Part shown: piece by piece, positions 25,691 to 35,100 of the stretch
Layout of the letters: each line of letters starts with the position of its first letter
Numbering within the stretch: the first letter of the stretch is position 1
Assembly: GCF_003675385.1 (NCBI RefSeq)
Contig: NZ_RCWZ01000008.1
Coordinates: 62,001 to 126,000 of the forward strand
From: Mucilaginibacter kameinonensis
GTDB lineage: Bacteria; Bacteroidota; Bacteroidia; Sphingobacteriales; Sphingobacteriaceae
Reading direction: 5' to 3'
Length of the DNA: 64,000 nt
Made by a program: the position numbers and the translations under genes
Notes under the pieces: generated by a model
Database searches by the model: none
Seen by the model: the letters and a program-made list of their open reading frames with translations, nothing else
Told to the model about the DNA's origin: nothing

Positions 25691-26125
25691 CTAAACTTTC
25701 CCTGTGTGTCCGTAGCCACCTTCGCCCCTTTGGGTTTCATTAAGCACCTCTACCTGTTCCCAGTTAACACGTTCGTGTTTGGCAACTACCATCTGGGCTA
25801 TCCTATCGCCGGTATTGATCTCAAAATCCTCAGTCGAAAAATTGATCAGCAATACTTTGATCTCACCACGATAATCGGCATCAATAGTACCCGGCGAGTT
25901 AACAATGCCGATACCATGCTTAAATGCCAGGCCGCTTCTCGGGCGGATTTGCGCTTCGAAGCCTTCGGGCAATTCGATATATAAACCTGTTGGAATGAGT
26001 TTACGCTCCATTGGTTTAAGCACTACGACAGTTTCTACATCGGCACGCAAATCCATACCTGCCGCGTGAGCGGTTTCATAAGCCGGTAAACTATTTTTTG
26101 ATTTATTAATTACCCTGATGATCAT
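25691..26125 (-). CDS. dut: Deoxyuridine 5'-triphosphate nucleotidohydrolase (dUTPase)
   Basis: Dut hydrolyses dUTP to dUMP and pyrophosphate, keeping uracil out of DNA and feeding dTMP synthesis. All five trimeric dUTPase motifs are present: AGMDLRAD, PRSGLA, GTIDADYRGEI, GDRIAQMVVAK and RGEGGYGHTG. The 144-aa length is typical. Its ATG overlaps the stop of the upstream flippase gene by 4 bp, indicating translational coupling. Confidence 0.97.
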   Translation of the reverse strand: MIIRVINKSKNSLPAYETAHAAGMDLRADVETVVVLKPMERKLIPTGLYIELPEGFEAQIRPRSGLAFKHGIGIVNSPGTIDADYRGEIKVLLINFSTEDFEINTGDRIAQMVVAKHERVNWEQVEVLNETQRGEGGYGHTGKV

Positions 26126-27642
26126 CGTTTAAATATAGCTTTTAACTCCTTGCGTTCAAAGTAATAAGCTCCGGCCGCAAATAACAATAAAAGCCCGTTA
26201 CCAACAAAAATATTACGTTTAAATACCGTAAACGACAGAAAAACAAACACTATTGAGACAATTATATACGCAAGGTTCTTTTTTATGTTGTAAGGGATTG
26301 GATAATTTTTTTGCCCCCATAAATACGAAAGTACCATCATTGTTGCATAAGCCGCAAAGGAGATCCATGCCGAAGCGATGTAGCTGTATTTAGGGATCAG
26401 CAACCAGTTTAACGCTATGGTAAGTACTGCTCCTATGCCTGATATATATAAGCCATATCGGGTTTGATCAGATAATTTATACCACACCGAAAGATTCATA
26501 TAAATACCAAGGCTCAGGTAACCAAACAATAGCGGCGGCACAACGCCCAAACCCTGCCAAAACGGATTATGAACTATGTGATGTTTTATTACATGTGTTT
26601 CCTTCCCAACAATAATAGTTGCCAGGATATCAACATTGGCGGTAAGCGCTACACAAATAACCGCTATCATAATTACAAAGTAAGTCATGATGCGGGCATA
26701 GGTTTCGCCAGAGTTTTTGTTTTTGGAATGGCTGAAGAAAAACGGTTCGGCTCCCAACCTGAAAGCCTGTACAAAAAGACTCAAAAACAATGCTATTTTA
26801 GCGCAGGTACCATAAATACCAACATGCGTATCAGCAATACTTTGAGGCAGCATCTGTTTCAACATCACCTTATCCAGGGATTCGTTTATGATAAACGATA
26901 TATTGGCTATCAATACAGGCCAGCTGTATGAAAACATTTCTGCTAACATAGTGCCGTCAAATTTCAATTTCAGCTGTATTACCTCGGGTAACAACAACAA
27001 AACGGTAAGGCCACTTGCTATGGCGTTGGCTAAAAATACGTACCCAACCCAGTTTGGCCTGTACCAACCAGCCATCCAAGTTGCACCAGGTAAATGATGA
27101 CTTAAGATGAACGGAACCCCGAAAAGAAAAAACAGATTGAGCGCCATTACCAAACCAATGTTTGAGCACTTAATTACGGCATACTTAACCGGACGGCCTT
27201 CGGCACGAATACGCGCGAACGGAATAACACAAAAAGCATCCAGCACTAAGATCACCAGAAAGCATTTTACATAAAAAGTGTAGTCGGCATGATCTTTTGC
27301 TACACCGGCCTGCATGTAATTAACTATGGGATCTAAAAACAGCAAGCAAAAAATCAAGAATAGCACTGACACCATAATAACAACCCCAAAGGCGTTATTA
27401 TAAACCTGCTGCTTATTATCCGAACGCTTTTGAAGATATCTGAAATAGGTAGTCTCCATACCAAAAGCCAAAATGGCATTGATGATAGAAGCGCTTCCAT
27501 AAACAGACGTAAAAATACCGTTGGCATTAACCGGTAAAGTGCGGGTATAAATAGGCGTTAGAACGAAGTAGATCATCCGGGAAATAATGGTACTTAAACC
27601 ATATATAGCAGTTTGCCCGGCAAATTTTTTTATAGTAGACAA
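26122..27642 (-). CDS. Polysaccharide flippase (Wzx/MATE-like, MOP superfamily)
   Basis: This 506-aa membrane protein has about 12-14 predicted helices, starting KKFAGQTAIYGLSTIISRMIYFVLTPIYTRTL. That N-terminal pattern is typical of polysaccharide-biosynthesis / oligosaccharide flippases of the MOP superfamily, which flip lipid-linked glycans across the inner membrane. No glycosyltransferase locus adjoins it, so the substrate is unknown; peptidoglycan precursor (MurJ-like) is a less likely alternative. It lies between acyP (13 bp) and dut (4-bp overlap). Confidence 0.85.
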   Translation of the reverse strand: MSTIKKFAGQTAIYGLSTIISRMIYFVLTPIYTRTLPVNANGIFTSVYGSASIINAILAFGMETTYFRYLQKRSDNKQQVYNNAFGVVIMVSVLFLIFCLLFLDPIVNYMQAGVAKDHADYTFYVKCFLVILVLDAFCVIPFARIRAEGRPVKYAVIKCSNIGLVMALNLFFLFGVPFILSHHLPGATWMAGWYRPNWVGYVFLANAIASGLTVLLLLPEVIQLKLKFDGTMLAEMFSYSWPVLIANISFIINESLDKVMLKQMLPQSIADTHVGIYGTCAKIALFLSLFVQAFRLGAEPFFFSHSKNKNSGETYARIMTYFVIMIAVICVALTANVDILATIIVGKETHVIKHHIVHNPFWQGLGVVPPLLFGYLSLGIYMNLSVWYKLSDQTRYGLYISGIGAVLTIALNWLLIPKYSYIASAWISFAAYATMMVLSYLWGQKNYPIPYNIKKNLAYIIVSIVFVFLSFTVFKRNIFVGNGLLLLFAAGAYYFERKELKAIFKR

Positions 27643-27655
27643 TGATGATATTTAT

Positions 27656-27937
27656 TTATGAGCGTCTTTTAACAACCTCAAAATTACGATAGTTTTTCAA
27701 TTCGCCTTCATGGCTTTCAACAGCGCTTACTTCGGCATCCTGAGGACCTTCATTACACCAGTCCAGAAACATATCAAGTGTGGAATTATCGGCTTCGGCT
27801 TCCATGTACACATCGCCGTTAGGCTCATTTAATATGAAACCACGTACACCAAGCTGATCGGCAACCGCTTTGGTTGATTTACGGTAGAAAACGCCCTGCA
27901 CTTTGCCTTTAACTGTAATATTAAGATGTTTTATCAT
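27656..27937 (-). CDS. acyP: Acylphosphatase
   Basis: This small cytosolic enzyme hydrolyses carboxyl-phosphate bonds of acylphosphates. The 93-aa sequence shows the family motifs KGKVQGVFYRKSTKAVADQLG, with the catalytic Arg in VFYR, and GFILNEPNGDVYMEAEG-like text with the catalytic Asn. It is the first gene of a run continuing through the flippase, dut, TPR, DUF4292, envC and tat genes. Its probable promoter lies about 118 bp upstream (28055-28082), leaving a leader that contains a heptamer array. Confidence 0.95.
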   Translation of the reverse strand: MIKHLNITVKGKVQGVFYRKSTKAVADQLGVRGFILNEPNGDVYMEAEADNSTLDMFLDWCNEGPQDAEVSAVESHEGELKNYRNFEVVKRRS

Positions 27938-27959
27938 CAGTATTTATAGATATTTGATA

Positions 27960-27994
27960 GAAGCCGAAAGCTTAATGCACAAAGCCTAAAGCTA
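27960..27994. repeat. Heptamer array in the acyP leader
   Basis: Five in-register 7-bp units: GAAGCCG, AAAGCTT, AATGCAC, AAAGCCT, AAAGCTA. It is related unit by unit to the array before DUF2480 (50799-50833) at 26 of 35 positions. It lies 23-57 bp upstream of the acyP ATG and downstream of the predicted promoter. Confidence 0.7.
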
Positions 27995-28054
27995 ACAGAC
28001 CGGTATTGACAATTGTGTTATCTGAAAACGTTAACAGATTATGTACAACTGTTG

Positions 28055-28082
28055 CAAAGTTAACTTTTTTCCTGCTAAGCAA
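28055..28082 (-). promoter_or_regulatory. Promoter of the acyP-flippase-dut run (TTG, N17, TAACTTTG)
   Basis: On the minus strand TTG (28080-28082), 17 bp and TAACTTTG (28055-28062) match the Bacteroidota promoter. The transcript would carry a leader of about 110 nt including the heptamer array at 27960-27994. Confidence 0.6.
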
Positions 28083-28163
28083 CCCGTTTAACTTAACAAG
28101 CGTACTTACAGTAAAAGTATCACAATTTAAACGGGATCGACATAACATTAAAAAATCTATTTT

Positions 28164-28685
28164 ATGAAAAAAATTATTTTTTCCGCGCTGATCGTCGCTT
28201 TTACAGCTTTTTCGGCATTCGCGATTTTTAGCAACTGGAAGGTTAAGGGAGACGAAGCCCAGGTAACTTTTGAAGGGCACAGGGTAAGCGGCTCATTCAG
28301 CGGACTAAAAGCCGAGATCAGTTTTGACAAGGACCATCCCGAGGCTGCTAAAATTTCGGCTACCATTGATGTAACCACAGCGGCAACTGGTTTTTTCATT
28401 AAAACCAGTCACGTAAAATCGGCCTTAGGTGCCGATGATTACCCGACAATTAAATTTGAATCGACCTCGGTATCAAAAAGCGGCAATGGTTATGTGGCCA
28501 ATGGTAAATTAACCATGAAAGGCAAAACCAACCCTGAATCTATCCATTTTACATTTGAAGATAAAGGCAACGAAGGCGTATTTAAAGGAGATTTTAAAGT
28601 GCTGCCTCCAAAATACGGCATCGACAGAAGCGGAACCCCTCCCGAAGTTACCATCCATTTGACGGTACCGGTGAGTAAGGGGTAA
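28164..28685 (+). CDS. YceI-family periplasmic lipid-binding protein
   Basis: The 173-aa protein has a signal peptide (ending FSAFA) and the YceI fold: WKVKGDEAQVTFEGHRVSGSFSGLKAEISFD, FIKTSHVKSA..YPTIKFES and a C-terminal VTIHLTVPV strand. YceI proteins are lipocalin-like barrels that bind polyisoprenoids or amphiphiles. 'NWKVKGDEAQV' replaces the more usual 'W-x-I-D-xxHS' start. The gene is monocistronic, divergent from acyP, and closed by a terminator shared with the convergent amidohydrolase. REP copy 4 lies 12 bp past its stop. Confidence 0.92.
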   Translation: MKKIIFSALIVAFTAFSAFAIFSNWKVKGDEAQVTFEGHRVSGSFSGLKAEISFDKDHPEAAKISATIDVTTAATGFFIKTSHVKSALGADDYPTIKFESTSVSKSGNGYVANGKLTMKGKTNPESIHFTFEDKGNEGVFKGDFKVLPPKYGIDRSGTPPEVTIHLTVPVSKG

Positions 28686-28696
28686 GTATATAAATT

Positions 28697-28811
28697 CATG
28701 TCATTGCGAGGAGCGATAAGGCAAAAGCGCGAGGCGACGTGGCAATCTCGTAGCGATACAGAGTGGAGACGCATTGGCTACGAGATTGCCGCGCTTCGCT
28801 CGCAATGACAT
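28697..28811. repeat. REP-like palindrome, copy 4 (imperfect)
   Basis: The outer arms ATGTCATTGCG / CGCAATGACAT pair perfectly, and inner GCAATCTCGTAGC pairs with GCTACGAGATTGC. An extra GATAAGGCAAAAGCGCGAGGC insertion in the left arm makes it asymmetric. It lies between the YceI stop and the bidirectional terminator. Confidence 0.85.
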
Positions 28812-28836
28812 AAAAATGCATTGATATAAAACAAAG

Positions 28837-28857
28837 AAACCGGCTTTCCGCCGGTTT
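28837..28857. terminator. Bidirectional terminator between YceI and the amidohydrolase
   Basis: The stem AAACCGGC / GCCGGTTT has a 5-nt loop and is followed by a T-run on the plus strand (to 28860) and a T-rich TTTCTTTGTTTT on the minus strand. It lies 7 bp from the amidohydrolase stop and serves both convergent genes. Confidence 0.85.
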
Positions 28858-28864
28858 TTTCGTT

Positions 28865-30034
28865 TTATATCAATTTCTTCACCTTGGTTTCGGGAGTGAT
28901 CTTAAACCCATCCAAACCGCTAATGAGGTTAAGGCCGGGGGTTTTGCCAACTTCGAGTGTACCTTTCTCATCGTCGATACCCAGGTACTCGGCACCATTG
29001 CGGGTACCCCATTCAACAAGGCGAGGTAAACTTATCGACGGGAATTTTTGCTGAATGGCACGCATCTCGCTCAGGATACATAATTTATTATTAGATGCGA
29101 GGCTATCGGTACCCAGGGTAATATTAAAGCCCTGATCAACAAAAAGATCTATCTTAGGTAAACGCCCCTCAATGTAAAGGTTGGCGTTAGGACAAAAACA
29201 CCAATTAATTTTCCTGTCAAACCGTTTGATGAAATAAATATCTTTCAGGTTGGTACAGGTATTATGCACCAGCAACACTTTTTGTTTATTGGTAAGCAGC
29301 GGAATGATGGATTGTACCGAATTACGGGCCTGGGGCTTAAAGTAGGATATATCCATACCAAAATGCTCGTATAGCTCTAAAAAGGCGCCAAGTTTATAAC
29401 GATAAAATTTATTTTCATCCTCACATTCCTGGTTGTGAATGCTGATGAGGTTATCGTCGGCAGTATCACTATGTTTCTTGATGAGCTTGAACAACTCCTT
29501 TGATACCGAATAAGGAGCATGGGGCGTTACCGAGCATGAGCCGGGTTTAAATTCATTAACCAAAGCCAATGCCTTTTCAAAAACCTCGTTGGCCTTCTCG
29601 GGTAAAAAGCCAAAAGTTTCAACAAAGGTATGGTGGTACAACTTGCTTTGCTTTTTCATCGCAACACTGTTATTGGTGTTGGAGATATCGCCAACGGCTA
29701 CAATGCCGTTATCATACATTTCCTGATCGGCTTTAGCTATGGCATCAAGAACCTCCTGCTGATCGGCATTACGTAAAGATTGAATATCCTTTATAAAATT
29801 TACCAGACCGCCTTTGGGTTTTACTTTATCTTTTAAATGAGAAAGTTCGGTATGGCAGTGGGTATTGACAAAGCCGGGGCAGATGATACCGCTTACCTGC
29901 TGTACATTCCCGCCGGGGGACTTGCTGCTATCGGAAACGGATATGATCTTACCATGATCATCAACAGTGACTACTCCATTTTTAATCGGATCGGCATAAA
30001 TAGGAAAAACGTAATCGGCTCTAAAACTTTTCAT
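28865..30034 (-). CDS. Amidohydrolase (COG0402, cytosine deaminase/chlorohydrolase-like)
   Basis: The 389-aa protein is a metal-dependent hydrolase. The metal and catalytic motifs are visible: GFVNTHCHTELSH (HxH), TPHAPYSVS, SIHNQECEDE (His plus Glu), LVHNTC and LGTDSLASNN (Asp). The second domain's beta-sandwich is split between N- and C-termini, as usual. The family includes deaminases of S-adenosylhomocysteine, aminofutalosine and guanine; the substrate cannot be chosen from sequence alone. The gene is monocistronic, divergent from rlmN. Confidence 0.85.
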   Translation of the reverse strand: MKSFRADYVFPIYADPIKNGVVTVDDHGKIISVSDSSKSPGGNVQQVSGIICPGFVNTHCHTELSHLKDKVKPKGGLVNFIKDIQSLRNADQQEVLDAIAKADQEMYDNGIVAVGDISNTNNSVAMKKQSKLYHHTFVETFGFLPEKANEVFEKALALVNEFKPGSCSVTPHAPYSVSKELFKLIKKHSDTADDNLISIHNQECEDENKFYRYKLGAFLELYEHFGMDISYFKPQARNSVQSIIPLLTNKQKVLLVHNTCTNLKDIYFIKRFDRKINWCFCPNANLYIEGRLPKIDLFVDQGFNITLGTDSLASNNKLCILSEMRAIQQKFPSISLPRLVEWGTRNGAEYLGIDDEKGTLEVGKTPGLNLISGLDGFKITPETKVKKLI

Positions 30035-30179
30035 TAAAATTTAAACTTGGTATCGTAACACATAACGTTTTTCAAAACAAACTATCCTGCAAAAATAAGT
30101 ACAATTAACTTTTAGTTATTGTTTTTTATTCAGCCAAAAAGAATGACTTTAAAAAAAGATAGATTTTTTTAAATTTAAG

Positions 30180-30187
30180 TACTTTTG
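30180..30187 (+). promoter_or_regulatory. Candidate -7 element (TACTTTTG) for rlmN
   Basis: TACTTTTG fits TAnnTTTG and ends only 4 bp before the GTG start of rlmN. If functional, the mRNA would be leaderless or nearly so. No clear -33 TTG is present; the upstream region is A/T-rich. Confidence 0.45.
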
Positions 30188-30191
30188 CACT

Positions 30192-31259
30192 GTGAACAAT
30201 ACAAAAGATAAAATTGACATCCGTAGCCTGAGTCTGAATGCTTTACAGGAGCATTTCATCCGCATGGATGAAAAAGGCTTCAGGGCAAAACAAGTATATG
30301 AATGGCTTTGGAAAAAATCTTGCTTTTCTTTCAACGAGATGAGCAATATTTCAAAAGAACTCCGTGCTAAACTGGATGCAAATTTTGTAATTAATAATGT
30401 AAAAATTAATTCTTCACAGGTTAGTGCTGATAAAACTATAAAAAATTCTTTTATTTTACACGATAACCACTTAATTGAGGGTGTTTTGATTCCCACCCCC
30501 GGCCGTATGACAGCCTGTGTATCATCACAGGTAGGTTGCAGCCTCACCTGTAAATTTTGCGCTACCGGCTACATGGAGCGTAAAAGAAATCTTAACCCCG
30601 ACGAAATTTACGACCAGGTAGTTTTGATTGATCAGCAGGCGCGTGAAAACTACGGTCAGCCTTTATCAAATATTGTTTACATGGGTATGGGCGAGCCGCT
30701 GCTTAACTATGCCAATATGATGAAATCAATTGAGCGCATCACCTCCGAAGATGGGCTTAACATGGCAGCCAAGCGTATCACCGTATCAACTGCCGGTATT
30801 GCCAAAATGATCAAAAAGCTGGGCGACGACCAGGTGAAGTTTAACCTTGCCCTGTCCCTGCATGCCGCAAACGACGAAAAGCGTAATACCATTATGCCTA
30901 TCAACGAGCAAAACTCGTTAAAGGCCCTGGCCGAAGCTTTAAAATACTACTACGCCAAAACCAAAAACCCAGTAACCTACGAGTACATTATTTTTGATGG
31001 TGTAAACGACGGCATTCAGGATGCTATGGAGCTGGCCAAATTTTGCAAGCACCTGCCCTGCAAGGTTAATATCATTGAATATAACCCCATTGCCTTTGCA
31101 AGCTACATTAACGCCGGCGAAGATAAGGTTGAAGCATTTGCCGATTACCTTACCAAACAGGGTATCAACACCCACCTGCGCCGAAGCCGCGGTAAAGATA
31201 TTGATGCTGCCTGCGGACAGCTTGCCATCAAAGAAAAAGATAAACTGGCCGAAGTTTAA
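30192..31259 (+). CDS. rlmN: Dual-specificity RNA methyltransferase RlmN
   Basis: RlmN is a radical-SAM enzyme that methylates C2 of A2503 in 23S rRNA and A37 in some tRNAs. The CxxxCxxC cluster motif is C116/C120/C123 (GCSLTCKFCATGY). GMGEPLLNY and the C-terminal GxDIxAACGQL with the methyl-carrying Cys are also visible. At 355 aa it is full length from the GTG at 30192; the next in-frame Met (residue 25) would remove conserved N-terminal sequence. comF follows after 23 bp. Confidence 0.96.
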   Translation: MNNTKDKIDIRSLSLNALQEHFIRMDEKGFRAKQVYEWLWKKSCFSFNEMSNISKELRAKLDANFVINNVKINSSQVSADKTIKNSFILHDNHLIEGVLIPTPGRMTACVSSQVGCSLTCKFCATGYMERKRNLNPDEIYDQVVLIDQQARENYGQPLSNIVYMGMGEPLLNYANMMKSIERITSEDGLNMAAKRITVSTAGIAKMIKKLGDDQVKFNLALSLHAANDEKRNTIMPINEQNSLKALAEALKYYYAKTKNPVTYEYIIFDGVNDGIQDAMELAKFCKHLPCKVNIIEYNPIAFASYINAGEDKVEAFADYLTKQGINTHLRRSRGKDIDAACGQLAIKEKDKLAEV

Positions 31260-31282
31260 AAAATCCGCCTTAAATTGAGGGC

Positions 31283-31981
31283 ATGAAATTACTGCGTGCC
31301 TACCTTGCCGATTTTGCCGCGTTGCTGTTTCCGGAGCTTTGCCCGGCTTGCCAGGCAAGTTTAGTGGCAGGGGAACACATTATTTGCAGCGATTGCCGTT
31401 TTAATTTACCTTTTACCAATTTTCATCAGCAGCCTGCCAACATTGTGGCCCAGCAGTTTTGGGGTAAAATACACGTTGAGGCTGCCTATGCGCTTTATTA
31501 TTTTCATAAAGGTGGCAAGATCCAGAACCTGATGCATCATTTTAAATATAAGGGCATGCAGCAGATAGGCAACCTCCTTGGCGCTATTGCCGGCGCGCAA
31601 CTGGCTTCAAATGACATTTTCAGCTCGACTGATCTCATTATCCCTGTCCCCTTGCACAAACGCCGCCTGCGCGAACGCGGTTATAATCAAAGTACCTGCT
31701 TTGCTCATGGCCTTGCCGAGAAACTAAATGCTTCGGTTGATGAACATAGCCTTGTGCGAACGGTGGCTACCAAAACACAAACCCAACGGTCGCGCTTTGC
31801 CCGGTTTGAAAATATGCAGAATGTATTCGCTGTTAAAGATCCTGCCGCACTTGAGGGCAAACATATTTTGCTGGTTGATGACATTGTAACCACCGGCTCA
31901 ACCCTTGAGGCCTGCGGAGCGGAATTGTTGAAAGTTCCCGGAGTAAAATTGAGTATTGCCGCGATTGCTTATGCGGTGTAG
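31283..31981 (+). CDS. ComF-family phosphoribosyltransferase-like protein
   Basis: The 232-aa protein has an N-terminal zinc-ribbon-like CPACQ...CSDC segment. Next comes HHFKYKGMQQIGNLLG and a type-I phosphoribosyltransferase domain with the PRPP loop HILLVDDIVTTGSTLEACG. ComF proteins are linked to DNA uptake (competence) in Firmicutes and Gammaproteobacteria; in Bacteroidota the role is not established. It follows rlmN by 23 bp, probably in one transcript, and is convergent with the hybrid kinase. Confidence 0.9.
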   Translation: MKLLRAYLADFAALLFPELCPACQASLVAGEHIICSDCRFNLPFTNFHQQPANIVAQQFWGKIHVEAAYALYYFHKGGKIQNLMHHFKYKGMQQIGNLLGAIAGAQLASNDIFSSTDLIIPVPLHKRRLRERGYNQSTCFAHGLAEKLNASVDEHSLVRTVATKTQTQRSRFARFENMQNVFAVKDPAALEGKHILLVDDIVTTGSTLEACGAELLKVPGVKLSIAAIAYAV

Positions 31982-32005
31982 AAGTGTATTAAAGCTTTAT
32001 TTTCC

Positions 32006-32097
32006 ATGTCATTGCGAGGAGGAACGACGAAGCAATCGCATGCTATACAGAGCGGCCGTGCTTCCGTGCGGTTGCAACGCTTCGCTTGCAATGACAT
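32006..32097. repeat. REP-like palindrome, copy 5 (imperfect)
   Basis: The outer arms ATGTCATTGCGA / (T)TGCAATGACAT pair with a single mismatch, followed by ACGAAGCAATCGCA. The loop has TATACAGAGCGG. It lies between the convergent comF and kinase genes, 10 bp from the kinase stop. Confidence 0.82.
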
Positions 32098-32107
32098 AGC
32101 TTTTTAC

Positions 32108-35100
32108 CTACTGCTGCTGATACCTGCTTAGTTTATCGTAAAGCACCCTCGGGTCGAAAGGTTTTAGGATGTAATCATTCATACCGGCGTTGTTGATCTC
32201 GCCCATTTGGTTGCTGAGCATGGAAGCGGTAAGTGCGATGATTGGCAATTGTTTGAAATAAGGATCTGTTTTAGAACGGATAATGCCTGTGGCTTCCAAA
32301 CCGCCCATTTCGGGCATGTGGATATCCATTAGCACTACGTTATAGCCGCGGTTGGCTTCAACCTTTTCAATAGCTTCAATGCCGTTTTCAGCAAAATCGG
32401 CATGAGCACCCCACTTCTTTAATATTTTATTGATAAGCAAGCGGTTTATCTGGTTGTCGTCTACTACTAAAACGTTTATTTTAAGTCCTTCTTCCACGTT
32501 ATTATTTTTTCTCTGTTGCTTTATATCAGCTTTTTTAAATCCAATGGTAAACCAAAATGTCGAACCTTTTCCCGGTACACTATCCACGTTTATCCGCGAA
32601 TCATGTAATTCAATCAGGCGTTTACTGATAGCCAAACCTAAACCGGTACCGCCATATTTGCGGGTAGTATCGGCATCGGCCTGTTTAAATTGTTCAAATA
32701 TTGTACCCAGTTTGTCTGCCGGGATACCAATGCCGGTATCAGTTACGGCAAACCTGATGCGTACATCCCGCTCCGTTTCCTGAATAACCTTTAAATCGAT
32801 GTTAACGCCGCCATTGTTCGTAAATTTAACCGCGTTACCAACTAAGTTAAGCAATATCTGGATAAGGCGTGTCCGGTCGCCAATCACCTCATCGGGAACA
32901 ACCTCCTCAACGCTTTTGCTAATATAAATCTTTTTTTCGGCAGCCTTAAACTGCATCGAACTTGTTATACTATTAACCAGTTCGCGCAGGTTAACCGGGG
33001 ATTTTTCAAGTTCAACATTGCCTGTTTCAATTTTAGTCAGATCCAGCACATCGTTAATCAACGTCATGAGGTTCTCGGCCGAAAACTTAAGGATATTCAG
33101 GTTTTCCTTTTGCGATTCGGCAGGGTCATCATCCAGCAATATGTGCGACATACCAATTACGGCATTCAGCGGCGTACGGATTTCGTGACTCATCACTGAT
33201 ATGAACATATCTTTGGCCCGGTTAAGCTGTATTGCTTCCTCTCTTGCTGAAATAAGCTCAATTTCGGCCTTCTTCTTTGCCGTAATATCGATGATTACTT
33301 CAATGTATTTGTCAACCTCGTTTTTACTGTTCAGTATAACAGAGTTGATAACCGAGATCCACAAAGGCTGCCTGTCCTTGCGGTAAACCAGCAGGTCGAC
33401 CTCAAATGATTGTTTTTGCCGGGATAGCTCCCTGGCTTTTTGTATGATGGATACATCGGTAAGCTCCCCCTTCAATATATCGCCCAGGTGCACATCTTTT
33501 ACATCAGCAAGCGTATAACCTGTAATATTTTCAAACGCGCGGTTAACCCACTCTACCTTACCATCGCTGTTATTGATCACCACACCACTGGTGGTATTGC
33601 TTGCCACTAAACTCAGCTGCTTCAACTGCTCTTCGGTAGCTTTACGCTCGCTGATATCAACCATCACCCCTATCTGCCGTTCAACCTGGCCGGTTTCGTT
33701 AAGCAAAGGGCTATTTGAGAGGAAAGCCCAGATAGGAGTTTGATCTTTTTTATAGATCTTGATCTCTACCTCGTACGAACGCTTTTCTTCAACTGCTTTA
33801 ACAGCATCTTTAAAAACCTCCAGGTCGGTATCCTCACCCAGCAACATGGTGCCAAAGGCCCGGCCCTGCATTTCGGTAAATGTGTAGCCTGTTATGTTTT
33901 CAAGGGCCTCGTTCATCCAGATCACCTTACCCTCGGCATCGCGGATCAGGATACCGCTTGGTGATTTACGTGCCGCGAACGATAATATATCAACTTCCTG
34001 TTCGGCCAGTTTACGTTTGGTGATATCTATAATTACCCTGATGGATTTATCAACGCTACCATCGGTATTATAAATGAGCGAATTCATTACCGAAATCCAC
34101 TTTGGCGAACCATCCTTTGCATTGAAAGAAAGTTCTACCTCGTACGATACCTTGTTACGGATAGCCTCTTCCAGCTTTTCCATAGCCTCAGGACTTAACG
34201 GCTTCCCCTTTATAACATCACGCAGGCGAAGTTGCTTAACATCTGCATAAGCATAACCCGTTATATTTTCAAACGCGTCGTTTGTCCATAATATCTGGTC
34301 ATCGGCATCACTGATCACTACCCCATTGCTCACCTTACTGGCCACCAATGAAAGCAGTTCAAGATCCTGGGCCACCTGTTTCTGATAGGTAATATCTCGC
34401 CCGCTGGCAAACCATTTATCGTCTTTAAAAGTTACCGACCAGCTTATCCACTTATTATCCCCTTCAACAGTAATTACTGGAGTTTCAATTTCAAACTTCC
34501 GTTGTTGTTTGCTGATCCCCTTTTTCAGCACGGCCAATGATTGTTCACGCGCCTCCTCCGGAAAAAAATTCCAGATAAGCATCCCGCATACCTCGTCTGC
34601 GGAATAACCTAAAACAGATTTTACCGCGCGGTTAATATGTCCAATCTTAAAATCCCTGTCCATAATGCAATGGATATCGGGCGAACTATCAAAAAGGTCA
34701 TAAAATTCTTCGCGAACGGCAAGGCTTTGTTCCAGCTTAAGCTTTTGCTTGCGGAGCTCCAGGTGAGACATTACCTCATCGGCCAGTACACGTAGGGCGT
34801 CGCGCTGTTCGACAGTAAGCTTGCGGGGTTTGGTATCAACTACACATAATGAGCCTAAACGGAGACCATCGGGATTAATCAGTGGCGCACCGGCGTAAAA
34901 GCGTACGCCCATTCCGTTGGCAATAGGGTTATCTCTGAATTCTTCATCTTCTTTCGAATCTGGAATTTCAAGAAGCGCGTCAGATTGGATGGTGCGGTTA
35001 CAAAAAGCGTCGGCGCGGGGTGTTTCCTCCGCGTCGACGCCGTATGTTGATTTAAACCATTGCCTGTCGGCATCCAGCAGCGTAATTAACGCTATAGGAG

